Positions 1 to 5,731 of a stretch of 12,962 nt of DNA are shown in pieces (position 1 is the stretch's first letter; every line of letters begins with the position of its first letter). The stretch is from DATKMG01 sp035541995 (lineage in GTDB: Bacteria; Acidobacteriota; Terriglobia; Versatilivoradales; Versatilivoraceae). Position numbers and translations under genes: made by a program. The stretch spans positions 1 through 12,962 of the forward strand of contig DATKMG010000252.1 of NCBI GenBank assembly GCA_035541995.1, given 5' to 3'. Below the pieces are notes generated by a model. The model saw nothing but the letters and a program-made list of their open reading frames with translations, was not told the DNA's origin and searched no databases.

Positions 1-1012
1 TGTCGTTTATGTTTACTCTGAGCGTACCATTATCTACAAAAGTGGTCGGTCGCATTGACCCGTTCCAGTAAACAGCGGAGCCCGAAACGAAATTAGAACC
101 GCTGACTGTTAGAACAAAAGAAGGTCCCAGGCGCGTCACAATCGAAGGATTCAAACTGCTGACGGTCGGCACCGGACTGTTGACACTGATCGTGAATCCC
201 AGAGAAGTCGAGATGCCACCGCCTGGCACTGGATTCATTACACTGACTGAGACCGGAACGGCTGTCGCAATGTCGCTGGCCAGGATATCCGCTCGCAGTT
301 GTGTTGAGCTGACCATGGTAGTTGACCTGGGAGAGAGGTTCCAGCGCACCACTGAGCCACTCACAAACCCTGTACCTGTTACGGTGAGGGTGAAGGGTGC
401 ACCCCCGGCCAGATTAAAGCTGGGAGAAAGGGTCGTGACCTGAGGAACCGGGTTGGGCGTGGAATCGTAGATTGTGAATGTCACTTGGTTAGAGGTGCCT
501 CCACCTGGATCCGGGTTCACAACGCTGATGTTTGCCGTCCCCTGACTGGCGATGTCGCTGGCCGGGATGTCCGCCCGAAGCTGATTAGAAGCCACATAGG
601 TGGTGGTCCGCAGCGCTCCGTTCCAGCAGACCTTGGAACCTGGCAGGAAATTAGCGCCGTTTACCGTCAAGACGAATGCGGGTTGCCCAGCTATTTGAAA
701 ACTTGGAGTGAGCCCCGCAATTGATGGCACCTGGTTAATAGTAAAAACTGCGGTGTTGGAGACGCCTCCCCCTGGATCAGGATTAAGCACGGTGATGTTG
801 GCAGTTCCAGGGAGGGCGATATCGCTGGCAGGAATGACCGCTCTCAGGATCCCAGAAGAAACGAAGGTGGTCGTGCGCTGGTTGTTATTCCATTGAACTG
901 TTGATCCGGTTATGCCGGGGGATGCGGCCACGAAGTTATTCCCGAATACAGTCAACACGAAGGCAGGCCCTCCAGCCATCTGGTAATAGGGATCCACTCC
1001 CGTAATCCCGGG
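1..1012 (-). repeat. Four tandem TIG/IPT-like domain repeats
   Basis: The coding sequence is internally repetitive. Approximate unit positions are 733-1012, 470-730, 188-451 and 1-175 (the last cut by the edge). The best conserved protein blocks are LTV.G..F, the ASDIA segment (three copies) and the P.PGGG turn (three copies). Repeat 1 has a short insertion between its first strands (around residues 60-69). Divergence between units is moderate, so this is an old domain array and not a recent DNA-level duplication. Confidence 0.75.
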
Positions 1013-1105
1013 AACTTGAGCATAGCTCGACACGGGAAGTCCAATCGCGGCCAGGGTTAGCAGGAAGACGATTCCTAACATTCGTGGCAATTCATGGGAC
1101 CTCAT
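1..1105 (-). CDS. Secreted multi-domain TIG/IPT-repeat protein (3' end beyond window)
   Basis: The minus-strand frame is open from an ATG at 1105 to the window edge, about 368 residues with no stop, so the C-terminus is missing. A GGAG lies 10 bases upstream of the ATG; an in-frame ATG at 1081 (residue 9) is an alternative start. The N-terminus looks like a signal peptide: a hydrophobic stretch at about residues 10-25 ends in SSYA before QVPG. At least four repeats of about 85-90 residues follow, beginning near residues 32, 126, 219 and 311. Each carries a PSF..AG.PF.LTV.G..F pattern, then a W-N hairpin, then an ASDIA segment, and ends around NPDPGGG..S. This resembles IPT/TIG immunoglobulin-like domains, which act as extracellular spacers or binding modules. 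The protein is presumably exported; ligand and any C-terminal domain are unknown. It is transcribed away from the neighbouring genes. Confident on the repeat architecture, not on role. Confidence 0.85.
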   Translation of the reverse strand, partial: MRSHELPRMLGIVFLLTLAAIGLPVSSYAQVPGITGVDPYYQMAGGPAFVLTVFGNNFVAASPGITGSTVQWNNNQRTTTFVSSGILRAVIPASDIALPGTANITVLNPDPGGGVSNTAVFTINQVPSIAGLTPSFQIAGQPAFVLTVNGANFLPGSKVCWNGALRTTTYVASNQLRADIPASDIASQGTANISVVNPDPGGGTSNQVTFTIYDSTPNPVPQVTTLSPSFNLAGGAPFTLTVTGTGFVSGSVVRWNLSPRSTTMVSSTQLRADILASDIATAVPVSVSVMNPVPGGGISTSLGFTISVNSPVPTVSSLNPSIVTRLGPSFVLTVSGSNFVSGSAVYWNGSMRPTTFVDNGTLRVNIND

Positions 1106-1468
1106 CAAACCAGTTCTCCGAGCATCGGCTGGCAGAGGATTGCCCCCATGGCTATAGACCCACTAGCCGCAGGCGCACGCCTCACCATGGCACCACAGTG
1201 TTTATCGGATTAATCCCGTTGTTTCTTTAAGTTGACGGTCGGATCGGTGTTGACCGAAAGTGGGCTTGTTGTCTTTCACTTGGGGGAACAGAGTCAATAG
1301 AGGAGGACTTTAACGAAAATGGGGGGTTGGAGGGCCGAACTGTGTTAGGCCGACAAATACGCAAGACAAAAATCGGCCTCCTAGAGCTCAACCCCTATAA
1401 AGCAGACTGGCAAGCAAACTTGGGCCGCCGGGTGTCGCAGACGTGCGTCGTATGCATGTCTGCGATGA
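1106..1468. other. Intergenic region with short palindromes, no supported gene
   Basis: About 360 bases separate the leftward TIG-protein start from the receptor relic. I see no credible coding region. A 77-residue frame at 1327-1560 starts at TTG with no ribosome site and has no recognisable motif. Structure visible here: a perfect 12-base inverted repeat AGGCGCACGCCT at 1171-1182; a perfect palindrome GGATTAATCC at 1207-1216; paired CGGTC/GACCG arms at 1236-1240 and 1252-1256; and a 7-base stem at 1347-1353/1373-1379. The leftward promoter of the TIG gene should lie here, but no clear -35/-10 pair stands out. Confidence 0.5.
1319..1348 (+). other. Nine-codon ORF behind a strong Shine-Dalgarno (leader peptide or decayed gene start)
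   Basis: AGGAGG at 1301-1306 lies 12 bases upstream of an ATG at 1319, which opens the short frame MGGWRAELC and stops at TAG 1346-1348. The stop codon abuts the left arm of a 7-base inverted repeat (AGGCCGA 1347-1353, TCGGCCT 1373-1379, 19-base loop). Two readings are possible: a leader peptide, or the preserved 5' end of the receptor gene whose C-terminus survives near 1535-1696. The spacing is long and the peptide is not signal-like, so translation is uncertain. Confidence 0.25.
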
Positions 1469-1696
1469 GGCATTCCTCCCAGAGCTGCTGGAGCATTGTT
1501 TCAGGAAGCTTTGGCCTCATTTGCATCCCTGCCTTTGAGTGGATCTCTCATGTTTTTTAGGGCTGAGGCCTTTAACCTGACAAACACGCCTCCGCTGAAT
1601 GCTCCAAATACTGTTTTAGGGACTTGCGAGTTCGGTTCCATAACCTCGGCTGGCGACCCAAGAGTCATACAGCTTGGGCTAAAGCTGAGTTTCTGA
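1469..1696 (+). pseudogene. C-terminal relic of an Oar-like TonB-dependent receptor
   Basis: The plus frame is open from 1469 (after a stop at 1466-1468) to TGA at 1694-1696. Its last 50 or so residues read FFRAEAFNLTNTPPLNAP, a linker VLGTCEFGS, then ITSAGDPRVIQLGLKLSF. From family knowledge, this is the characteristic final pair of beta-strands of acidobacterial carboxypeptidase-regulatory-like/Oar-type TonB-dependent receptors, including the terminal aromatic residue needed for outer-membrane insertion. Intact members are around 1,000 residues or more. Here there is no plug, no signal peptide and nearly no barrel, and residues before about 1535 no longer resemble the family. The only in-frame start is a TTG at 1496 without a ribosome site. 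I therefore call it a remnant left by deletion. It ends 14 bases before the convergent M23 gene. Confidence 0.7.
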
Positions 1697-1710
1697 ACCA
1701 GGACAACTGA

Positions 1711-3117
1711 TTATTGCTTCAAATTCAGCCGGTCCAAGACATGTTCTTTGATCCACTTCCCGTCCCACCATTCGGTCGGATTGATGGGCACACCCTGCAA
1801 GAACATCCCGAAATGCAAGTGATCACCGCCGGCCAAGCCGGTGGCTCCGCTTCGCCCCAGGATTTCCTTCTTCTTTACTTCCTGGCCGACTTTTACATTG
1901 ATGGAACTCATGTGCCCGTAAAGAGAAAGCAGTCCACAGCCATGATCCAGGATGACTGCATTGCCGTAGATTCCGAAGTAATCGGCATAGACCACAACCC
2001 CGTCGTTAGCGGCCTCGATTGGATACTGTTGGGTAACCGAAAGATCAAAGCCCACGTGGTCCTGGCGGTCGACCTCCTTGCCCTGATAAATATAGGTTCG
2101 ATGATCCGCAAATAATGATTCTACCTGTGAGTTGCTGAGCTGGAGAAATGGACCGTTCCAGAGAAATCGTGGAGGCGACTTTCTAGATAACTCCGCAATG
2201 AATTCGTGATTGGCTTTCCGAAGGTTGGAGTTGATTTCCAGGAAAGTCTTCAACAAGTCGCCTTGATCCCGCACAGTGGGAGTGCGAGATACAATCTCCG
2301 GGACAACCTTCTGCAGAAATCCATCCTCAAGTTGAATCTCCCGACTGCGGAACTTCTTGGGGAAAAGCTTGTACCAAAATCCTGCAACGGCTTCGTTACC
2401 CGCAGCATCGCGGGCAATAACTTTGAGTGGGCTGTCCGTGGGGATGTTGTAAGCAAAAGCAAAGAGGCTAAACCGAAGACCAGGATCAGCAGTGCCCACG
2501 ACAAACCCCGGGAAAAAGAGGGGGCCAGCTTGAACGCCAGAGACTTCAGCATTAGGAGAAACTTTATAGACCACGCATTCTGAGCCCCCTTGATTGATGT
2601 AATGCTGGCTTGACAGCACCTCGAGTCTGGGCGGATATAGGTCGAAGACAAATTCCTTCTGTAGGTCGACCTGGTTCCCACGGAAGAAGTTCCGCAAAGA
2701 ATGGTCAGAAACTGTGATGGCCAGTGTTGCAGGGCCCTCCTGTGGCTTGAAATTAGTTGAGATTAGATTCCCGAGATCAAATTCTCTGACCTTGACGAAC
2801 CCGGAAGACCAAAACCTGAAGACAGAAGGTCCAGGCAGGTTCTCTTCGACAAGGGTGGCTTGCAGGTCCTTTTGCCGCAGCTGAACGGAAATGTGACGGA
2901 TTCCAGTTTCTGCGTCTTCCACTTTGAGGTTGAGAGTCGGGTGCCGACCAAGCGCTTTAAAGTCATGGTCAAAAGTCAACTGTGGCTTTCTGCCCTCCCA
3001 GCGGCTATAAGAAAGTATTAGCAAGGTCGCGCCAAAGATCACAATCAGTAGTAGTAGCACCGCCAGAGGAGTCACACCTCTCTGATTCGGAAAAGCCTTT
3101 CTGCCTGGCTGTCTCAT
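1711..3117 (-). CDS. Membrane-anchored M23 family (LytM-type) metallopeptidase
   Basis: This 468-residue protein is predicted to cut peptide cross-links in peptidoglycan, or to be an M23-like regulator of cell-wall enzymes, on the outer face of the inner membrane. Residues 1-15 are basic and followed by one hydrophobic segment (about 16-37), giving a signal anchor. The middle, about residues 45-260, is beta-rich and Ig-like and includes RDAAGNEA at 236-243. A helical linker follows, then the C-terminal LytM domain. The zinc-site residues are all present: H354 and D358 in HVGFDL, H402 in LYGHMS, and H433/H435 in GGDHLHFGM. It should therefore be catalytically competent. The ATG at 3117 is supported by AGGAG 10 bases upstream. 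It is divergent from the PfkB kinase and convergent with the receptor relic. The cleavage target is not evident. Confidence 0.9.
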   Translation of the reverse strand: MRQPGRKAFPNQRGVTPLAVLLLLIVIFGATLLILSYSRWEGRKPQLTFDHDFKALGRHPTLNLKVEDAETGIRHISVQLRQKDLQATLVEENLPGPSVFRFWSSGFVKVREFDLGNLISTNFKPQEGPATLAITVSDHSLRNFFRGNQVDLQKEFVFDLYPPRLEVLSSQHYINQGGSECVVYKVSPNAEVSGVQAGPLFFPGFVVGTADPGLRFSLFAFAYNIPTDSPLKVIARDAAGNEAVAGFWYKLFPKKFRSREIQLEDGFLQKVVPEIVSRTPTVRDQGDLLKTFLEINSNLRKANHEFIAELSRKSPPRFLWNGPFLQLSNSQVESLFADHRTYIYQGKEVDRQDHVGFDLSVTQQYPIEAANDGVVVYADYFGIYGNAVILDHGCGLLSLYGHMSSINVKVGQEVKKKEILGRSGATGLAGGDHLHFGMFLQGVPINPTEWWDGKWIKEHVLDRLNLKQ

Positions 3118-3344
3118 TAAATGCTATCTCCTTTAGGTTCAGCATACATCCCGACAATTTCCCAGACCCAAAAGATAGTATGAGGGTGCCCAAATGTCTA
3201 AGGAATTCCGCGTTAACCCAATAACTCCTTGACTGATAAGGGGAAAATGAGAGAAGATATCGGATTGGCTTCCGCCTTGGAGACACCTTTATCCGTTATC
3301 TGTGAGGGCTGGTGAACGGCTGAAACGCACGGGAGGAACTCGAG
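3118..3344. promoter_or_regulatory. Divergent promoter region, M23 peptidase / PfkB kinase
   Basis: A 227-base spacer separates two divergent starts and must hold both promoters. On the plus strand TTGACT at 3229-3234 is a plausible -35 hexamer, but the best downstream AT-rich element (AGATAT, 3255-3260) is 20 bases away and a poor -10 match. Ribosome sites are clear on both sides: AGGAG before the M23 ATG, and GGAGG at 3332-3336 before the kinase TTG. No convincing operator dyad was seen. Confidence 0.4.
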
Positions 3345-4292
3345 TTGATTGCAAAGAAAAAGAAGAAAGTCCTGGTGGTAGGTGAGTTGAATGTAGACAT
3401 CATTGGGAGCAACCTGCAGACGTTTCCGGTGTTGGGTCGTGAGATTCTAGCTCAGGAGATGGTTCTCACCTTGGGGAGCCCCTCCGCTATTCTTGCCTGC
3501 GGTTTGGCTAAGCTGGGCGTCCCTCTGTCTTTCATCAGCAAAGTGGGGAAAGACGATTTTGGATCTTATTGTCTAGAGGAACTCGAGGCCAGGAAGGTAA
3601 AGACGAGCAACATCCTTCGCGACTCCAAACTTCGGACCGGGATTACAATCTCGCTGAATTTCCGGGATGACAAGGCCCAAGTGACTTTTCCAGGCACCAT
3701 TCCGCACCTTTATTACAAGGACGTTTCACCGAAGGTGTTTCGCGAGCATGATCACTTGCACATCTCCTCTTTCTTCCTGCAAGAAGGGATGGTTGGTTCT
3801 TTCCCCCAGTTGTTCCAGGATGCTAAACAGATCGGTATGACAATCTCGCTGGATCCGAATTCCGATAACAAGAATCAGTGGAATTCAGGGATTTGGAAGT
3901 GCCTCGAGTACGTGGACCTGCTGCTATTGGATGAAATGGAAGCTATCAATATTGCCAAAGCCAAGAGTTTAAACCGAGCCCTGGAAGTATTTGCTCAAAA
4001 AGTGCCGACGGTAGTCATCAAGCTGGGTTCTAAAGGTGCTTTGGCCAAGAGTCGCGGCCAAGTTGTTCAGCTCCCGGCATTCAAAGTCAAGCCAGTTGAT
4101 CTCACCGGTGTCGGGGAATCCTTTGATGCGGGATTCTTGTTTGCGCAGCTCAATGGTCTCGACCTGCGCAAATCGCTGTTAATAGGTAACGCCGCTGGCG
4201 CGCTTTCGACCCAGGGCCTCGGAGGAACCACGGCTCAAGCTACCTTTGACGACATCCAGCGGCTCATTCGGAAACACTCTCAAGCGCTTTAA
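3345..4292 (+). CDS. PfkB-family carbohydrate/nucleoside kinase with altered catalytic motif
   Basis: The 315-residue product has the length and fold signature of ribokinase/PfkB kinases, which transfer phosphate from ATP to a sugar or nucleoside hydroxyl in the cytoplasm. The start is a TTG, chosen because GGAGG ends 8 bases upstream and the protein then begins directly with the first strand (KVLVVGELNVDIIG, residues 8-21). The substrate-side glycine segment is LGSPSAILACGLAKLGV (43-59), followed by VGKDDFG (67-73). IKLGSKGAL (225-233) is the usual strand-turn before the nucleotide site. The second PfkB signature reads DLTGVGESFDAGF (252-264): the family normally has GAGD, whose Asp is the catalytic base, and here E258 replaces it. 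The NxxE-type motif also has Asp in place of Asn (DEMEA, 196-200). Substrate cannot be assigned. It converges on radC, with 47 bases between the genes. Confidence 0.88.
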   Translation: MIAKKKKKVLVVGELNVDIIGSNLQTFPVLGREILAQEMVLTLGSPSAILACGLAKLGVPLSFISKVGKDDFGSYCLEELEARKVKTSNILRDSKLRTGITISLNFRDDKAQVTFPGTIPHLYYKDVSPKVFREHDHLHISSFFLQEGMVGSFPQLFQDAKQIGMTISLDPNSDNKNQWNSGIWKCLEYVDLLLLDEMEAINIAKAKSLNRALEVFAQKVPTVVIKLGSKGALAKSRGQVVQLPAFKVKPVDLTGVGESFDAGFLFAQLNGLDLRKSLLIGNAAGALSTQGLGGTTAQATFDDIQRLIRKHSQAL

Positions 4293-4296
4293 AGCG
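4285..4296. repeat. Perfect 12-base palindrome across the kinase stop codon
   Basis: CGCTTTAAAGCG is perfectly self-complementary and contains the kinase TAA (4290-4292). It sits at the convergent junction with radC. There is no T-run on either side, so it is not a canonical intrinsic terminator. It may be chance. Confidence 0.4.
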
Positions 4297-4339
4297 GACT
4301 CGTCAGATCCACCCCGTTTCATCCCTCGGCTGGAAAGGC

Positions 4340-5050
4340 TTACAAGACCCGCTGATCGGTAAAGCTGAAGTAGGCATTGCTACCCACCACAATGTGATCC
4401 AGCAGGGAAATCCCCATCAAACGGCAGGCATTCTTGAGGTCCTCGGTGACGCGGCGGTCTTCGCTACTTGGCTCAGGATTCCCGGAGGGATGGTTGTGCA
4501 CGGCGATAAGGGCTGCAGCTCCCTGAGCCAGTGCCCGCTTCACAATCTCGCGGGGGAATACGCTCGCTGTGTCAATGGTTCCACGGAACAACTCTTCAAT
4601 GGACAAAACCCTGTGCTTCGTGTCCAGAAATACGACGCTGAAGACTTCATGATCCAGGTCACGGAATTTCTGCGCCAGCAGCCGATGCACATCGCCGGAG
4701 CATTCGAGAAAAGTCCCACTCTGGACCTTCTCTTCAAGGAGCCGTTCATTCAGCTCCGCAATCGCATGTAAGGTGGCGATCTTGGCAGTTCCCAGCCCCT
4801 TGACCTTCCTCAATTCGGGCTCGCTGGCCTTGAACAACCCTCTCAGTCCTCCAAAGTCATGTATCAGTTTTCTGGCGAGGTCCAAGACATTCATCCCCTT
4901 CACACCAACCCTGAGGAAGATGGCCAACAGTTCTGCATCGCTGAGTGCTCCAGGCCCTCTTGACATCAGCCGTTCCCGGGGCTGCTCCGACTTGGGCCAG
5001 TAACTAACCCATCGTTCAGAGACTCTTTGCAGTGGGCTTGCTTTCTTCAT
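4340..5050 (-). CDS. radC: RadC family protein (UPF0758, JAB/MPN metal-binding domain)
   Basis: I place the start at the ATG at 5050, giving 236 residues, close to the usual 220-230. The frame extends to 5134, but those 28 extra residues overlap the upstream gene in another frame and do not look like RadC. The true N-terminus should carry SEQPRERLMSRGPGALSDAE, typical of the family. A helix-hairpin-helix follows (LRKVKGLGTAKIATLHAIAE, about residues 80-99), then the JAMM-type metal site: a glutamate in SIEELFRGTID (near 152), HNHPSG (H185, H187) and D198 in SSEDRR. RadC was named from a DNA-repair phenotype, but its biochemical role is unproven; the JAB fold suggests a metal-dependent hydrolase. 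The start lies 10 bases after the stop of the HD-domain gene, suggesting co-transcription and possible translational coupling. No strong Shine-Dalgarno precedes it. Confidence 0.93.
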   Translation of the reverse strand: MKKASPLQRVSERWVSYWPKSEQPRERLMSRGPGALSDAELLAIFLRVGVKGMNVLDLARKLIHDFGGLRGLFKASEPELRKVKGLGTAKIATLHAIAELNERLLEEKVQSGTFLECSGDVHRLLAQKFRDLDHEVFSVVFLDTKHRVLSIEELFRGTIDTASVFPREIVKRALAQGAAALIAVHNHPSGNPEPSSEDRRVTEDLKNACRLMGISLLDHIVVGSNAYFSFTDQRVL

Positions 5051-5060
5051 TTCCGGTGGT

Positions 5061-5615
5061 CTACAGCCCCAATTGCTGGGATGTACCTTCCATGGCTCGA
5101 ATACAAAAGTCAATGTGCTCATCCAGGTCGACACCCAGCTCTTGAGCCCCTTTGAGAATATCTTCCCGGCTAACGGCCCGCGCGAAGGCCTTGTCCTTCA
5201 TCTTCTTCCGCACAGAGCGCGCCTCCATTCCCTGAATCTTCTTATCCGGTCGAACCAATGCCACGGCCGTGATGAACCCGGCCAATTCATCACAGGCAAA
5301 CAGGGTTTTGTCCAAGAGGCTCTTCCGCGGACAGTTGGTCCACTCCGCGTGCGACCGGACGGCATAAACGACATCATCCGGGTAACCCTTCTCGATCAAG
5401 ATCAGTGCCCCTTTCTCGGGATGATCGGGCGGATTCGGGTACTTTTCATAATCGAGGTCATGCAGCAGCCCCACGATTCCCCATTTTTCTGCGTCCTCCC
5501 CGAATCTCCCAGCGTAGCACCGCAAGCAAGCTTCCACTGCCAACGCATGTTTGAGCAGGCTTTCGTTCCGGGTGTATTCCCGCAACAATTCAAGTGCAGA
5601 CTCGCGATTTAGCAT
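5061..5615 (-). CDS. HD-domain metal-dependent phosphohydrolase
   Basis: This 184-residue cytoplasmic protein has the HD superfamily ligand pattern: H23 (LLKHALAVE), H52-D53 (LLHDLDYEKYP), H89 in VRSHAEW and D109 in LFACDELAGF. HD proteins are typically metal-dependent phosphatases or phosphodiesterases acting on nucleotides; this short stand-alone subgroup has no substrate I can name. The C-terminal 70 residues are charged and helical (RSVRKKMKDKAFARAVSRED region). The ATG at 5615 has GAGG five bases upstream. It sits between polA, 116 bases upstream, and radC, 10 bases downstream, all on the minus strand. That suggests a house-cleaning nucleotide or DNA-metabolism role, but this is inferred from context only. 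Confidence 0.85.
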   Translation of the reverse strand: MLNRESALELLREYTRNESLLKHALAVEACLRCYAGRFGEDAEKWGIVGLLHDLDYEKYPNPPDHPEKGALILIEKGYPDDVVYAVRSHAEWTNCPRKSLLDKTLFACDELAGFITAVALVRPDKKIQGMEARSVRKKMKDKAFARAVSREDILKGAQELGVDLDEHIDFCIRAMEGTSQQLGL

Positions 5616-5633
5616 TCCAACCTCAGTCGTGAG

Positions 5634-5727
5634 TTTTGAATTATGAAGGAAGGCCGATAAGTTGGACCCAATATCTATTCGTAATCAGCGGTAGTCAAAT
5701 CCAGCATTCCTAATTCAGAATTCAAAA
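5634..5727. repeat. AT-rich inverted repeat in the polA-HD gene spacer
   Basis: TTTTGAATT at 5634-5642 and AATTCAAAA at 5719-5727 are perfect 9-base inverted arms enclosing about 76 bases, in the gap between the polA stop and the HD-gene start. The right arm overlaps a small direct repeat of AATTC. It could be a processing or attenuation structure within the operon, a small repeat element, or chance in AT-rich spacer. Confidence 0.35.
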
Positions 5728-5731
5728 TTCG

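Noticed and set aside
1171..1216. Short palindromes AGGCGCACGCCT and GGATTAATCC as operators of the TIG gene
   Set aside because: They are short, unrelated to one another and expected by chance at this length; reported only as part of the intergenic description.
1327..1560. 77-residue plus-strand frame starting at TTG
   Set aside because: No ribosome site at a workable distance, no motif, and it overlaps the receptor relic in a different frame.
3005..3286. 93-residue minus-strand frame overlapping the M23 gene start
   Set aside because: It overlaps the membrane-anchor region of the M23 gene in another frame, and the M23 ATG has a clear ribosome site.
5051..5134. N-terminal extension of RadC by 28 residues
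   Set aside because: It overlaps the HD-domain gene in another frame and does not resemble RadC N-termini; the ATG at 5050 gives the normal family length.
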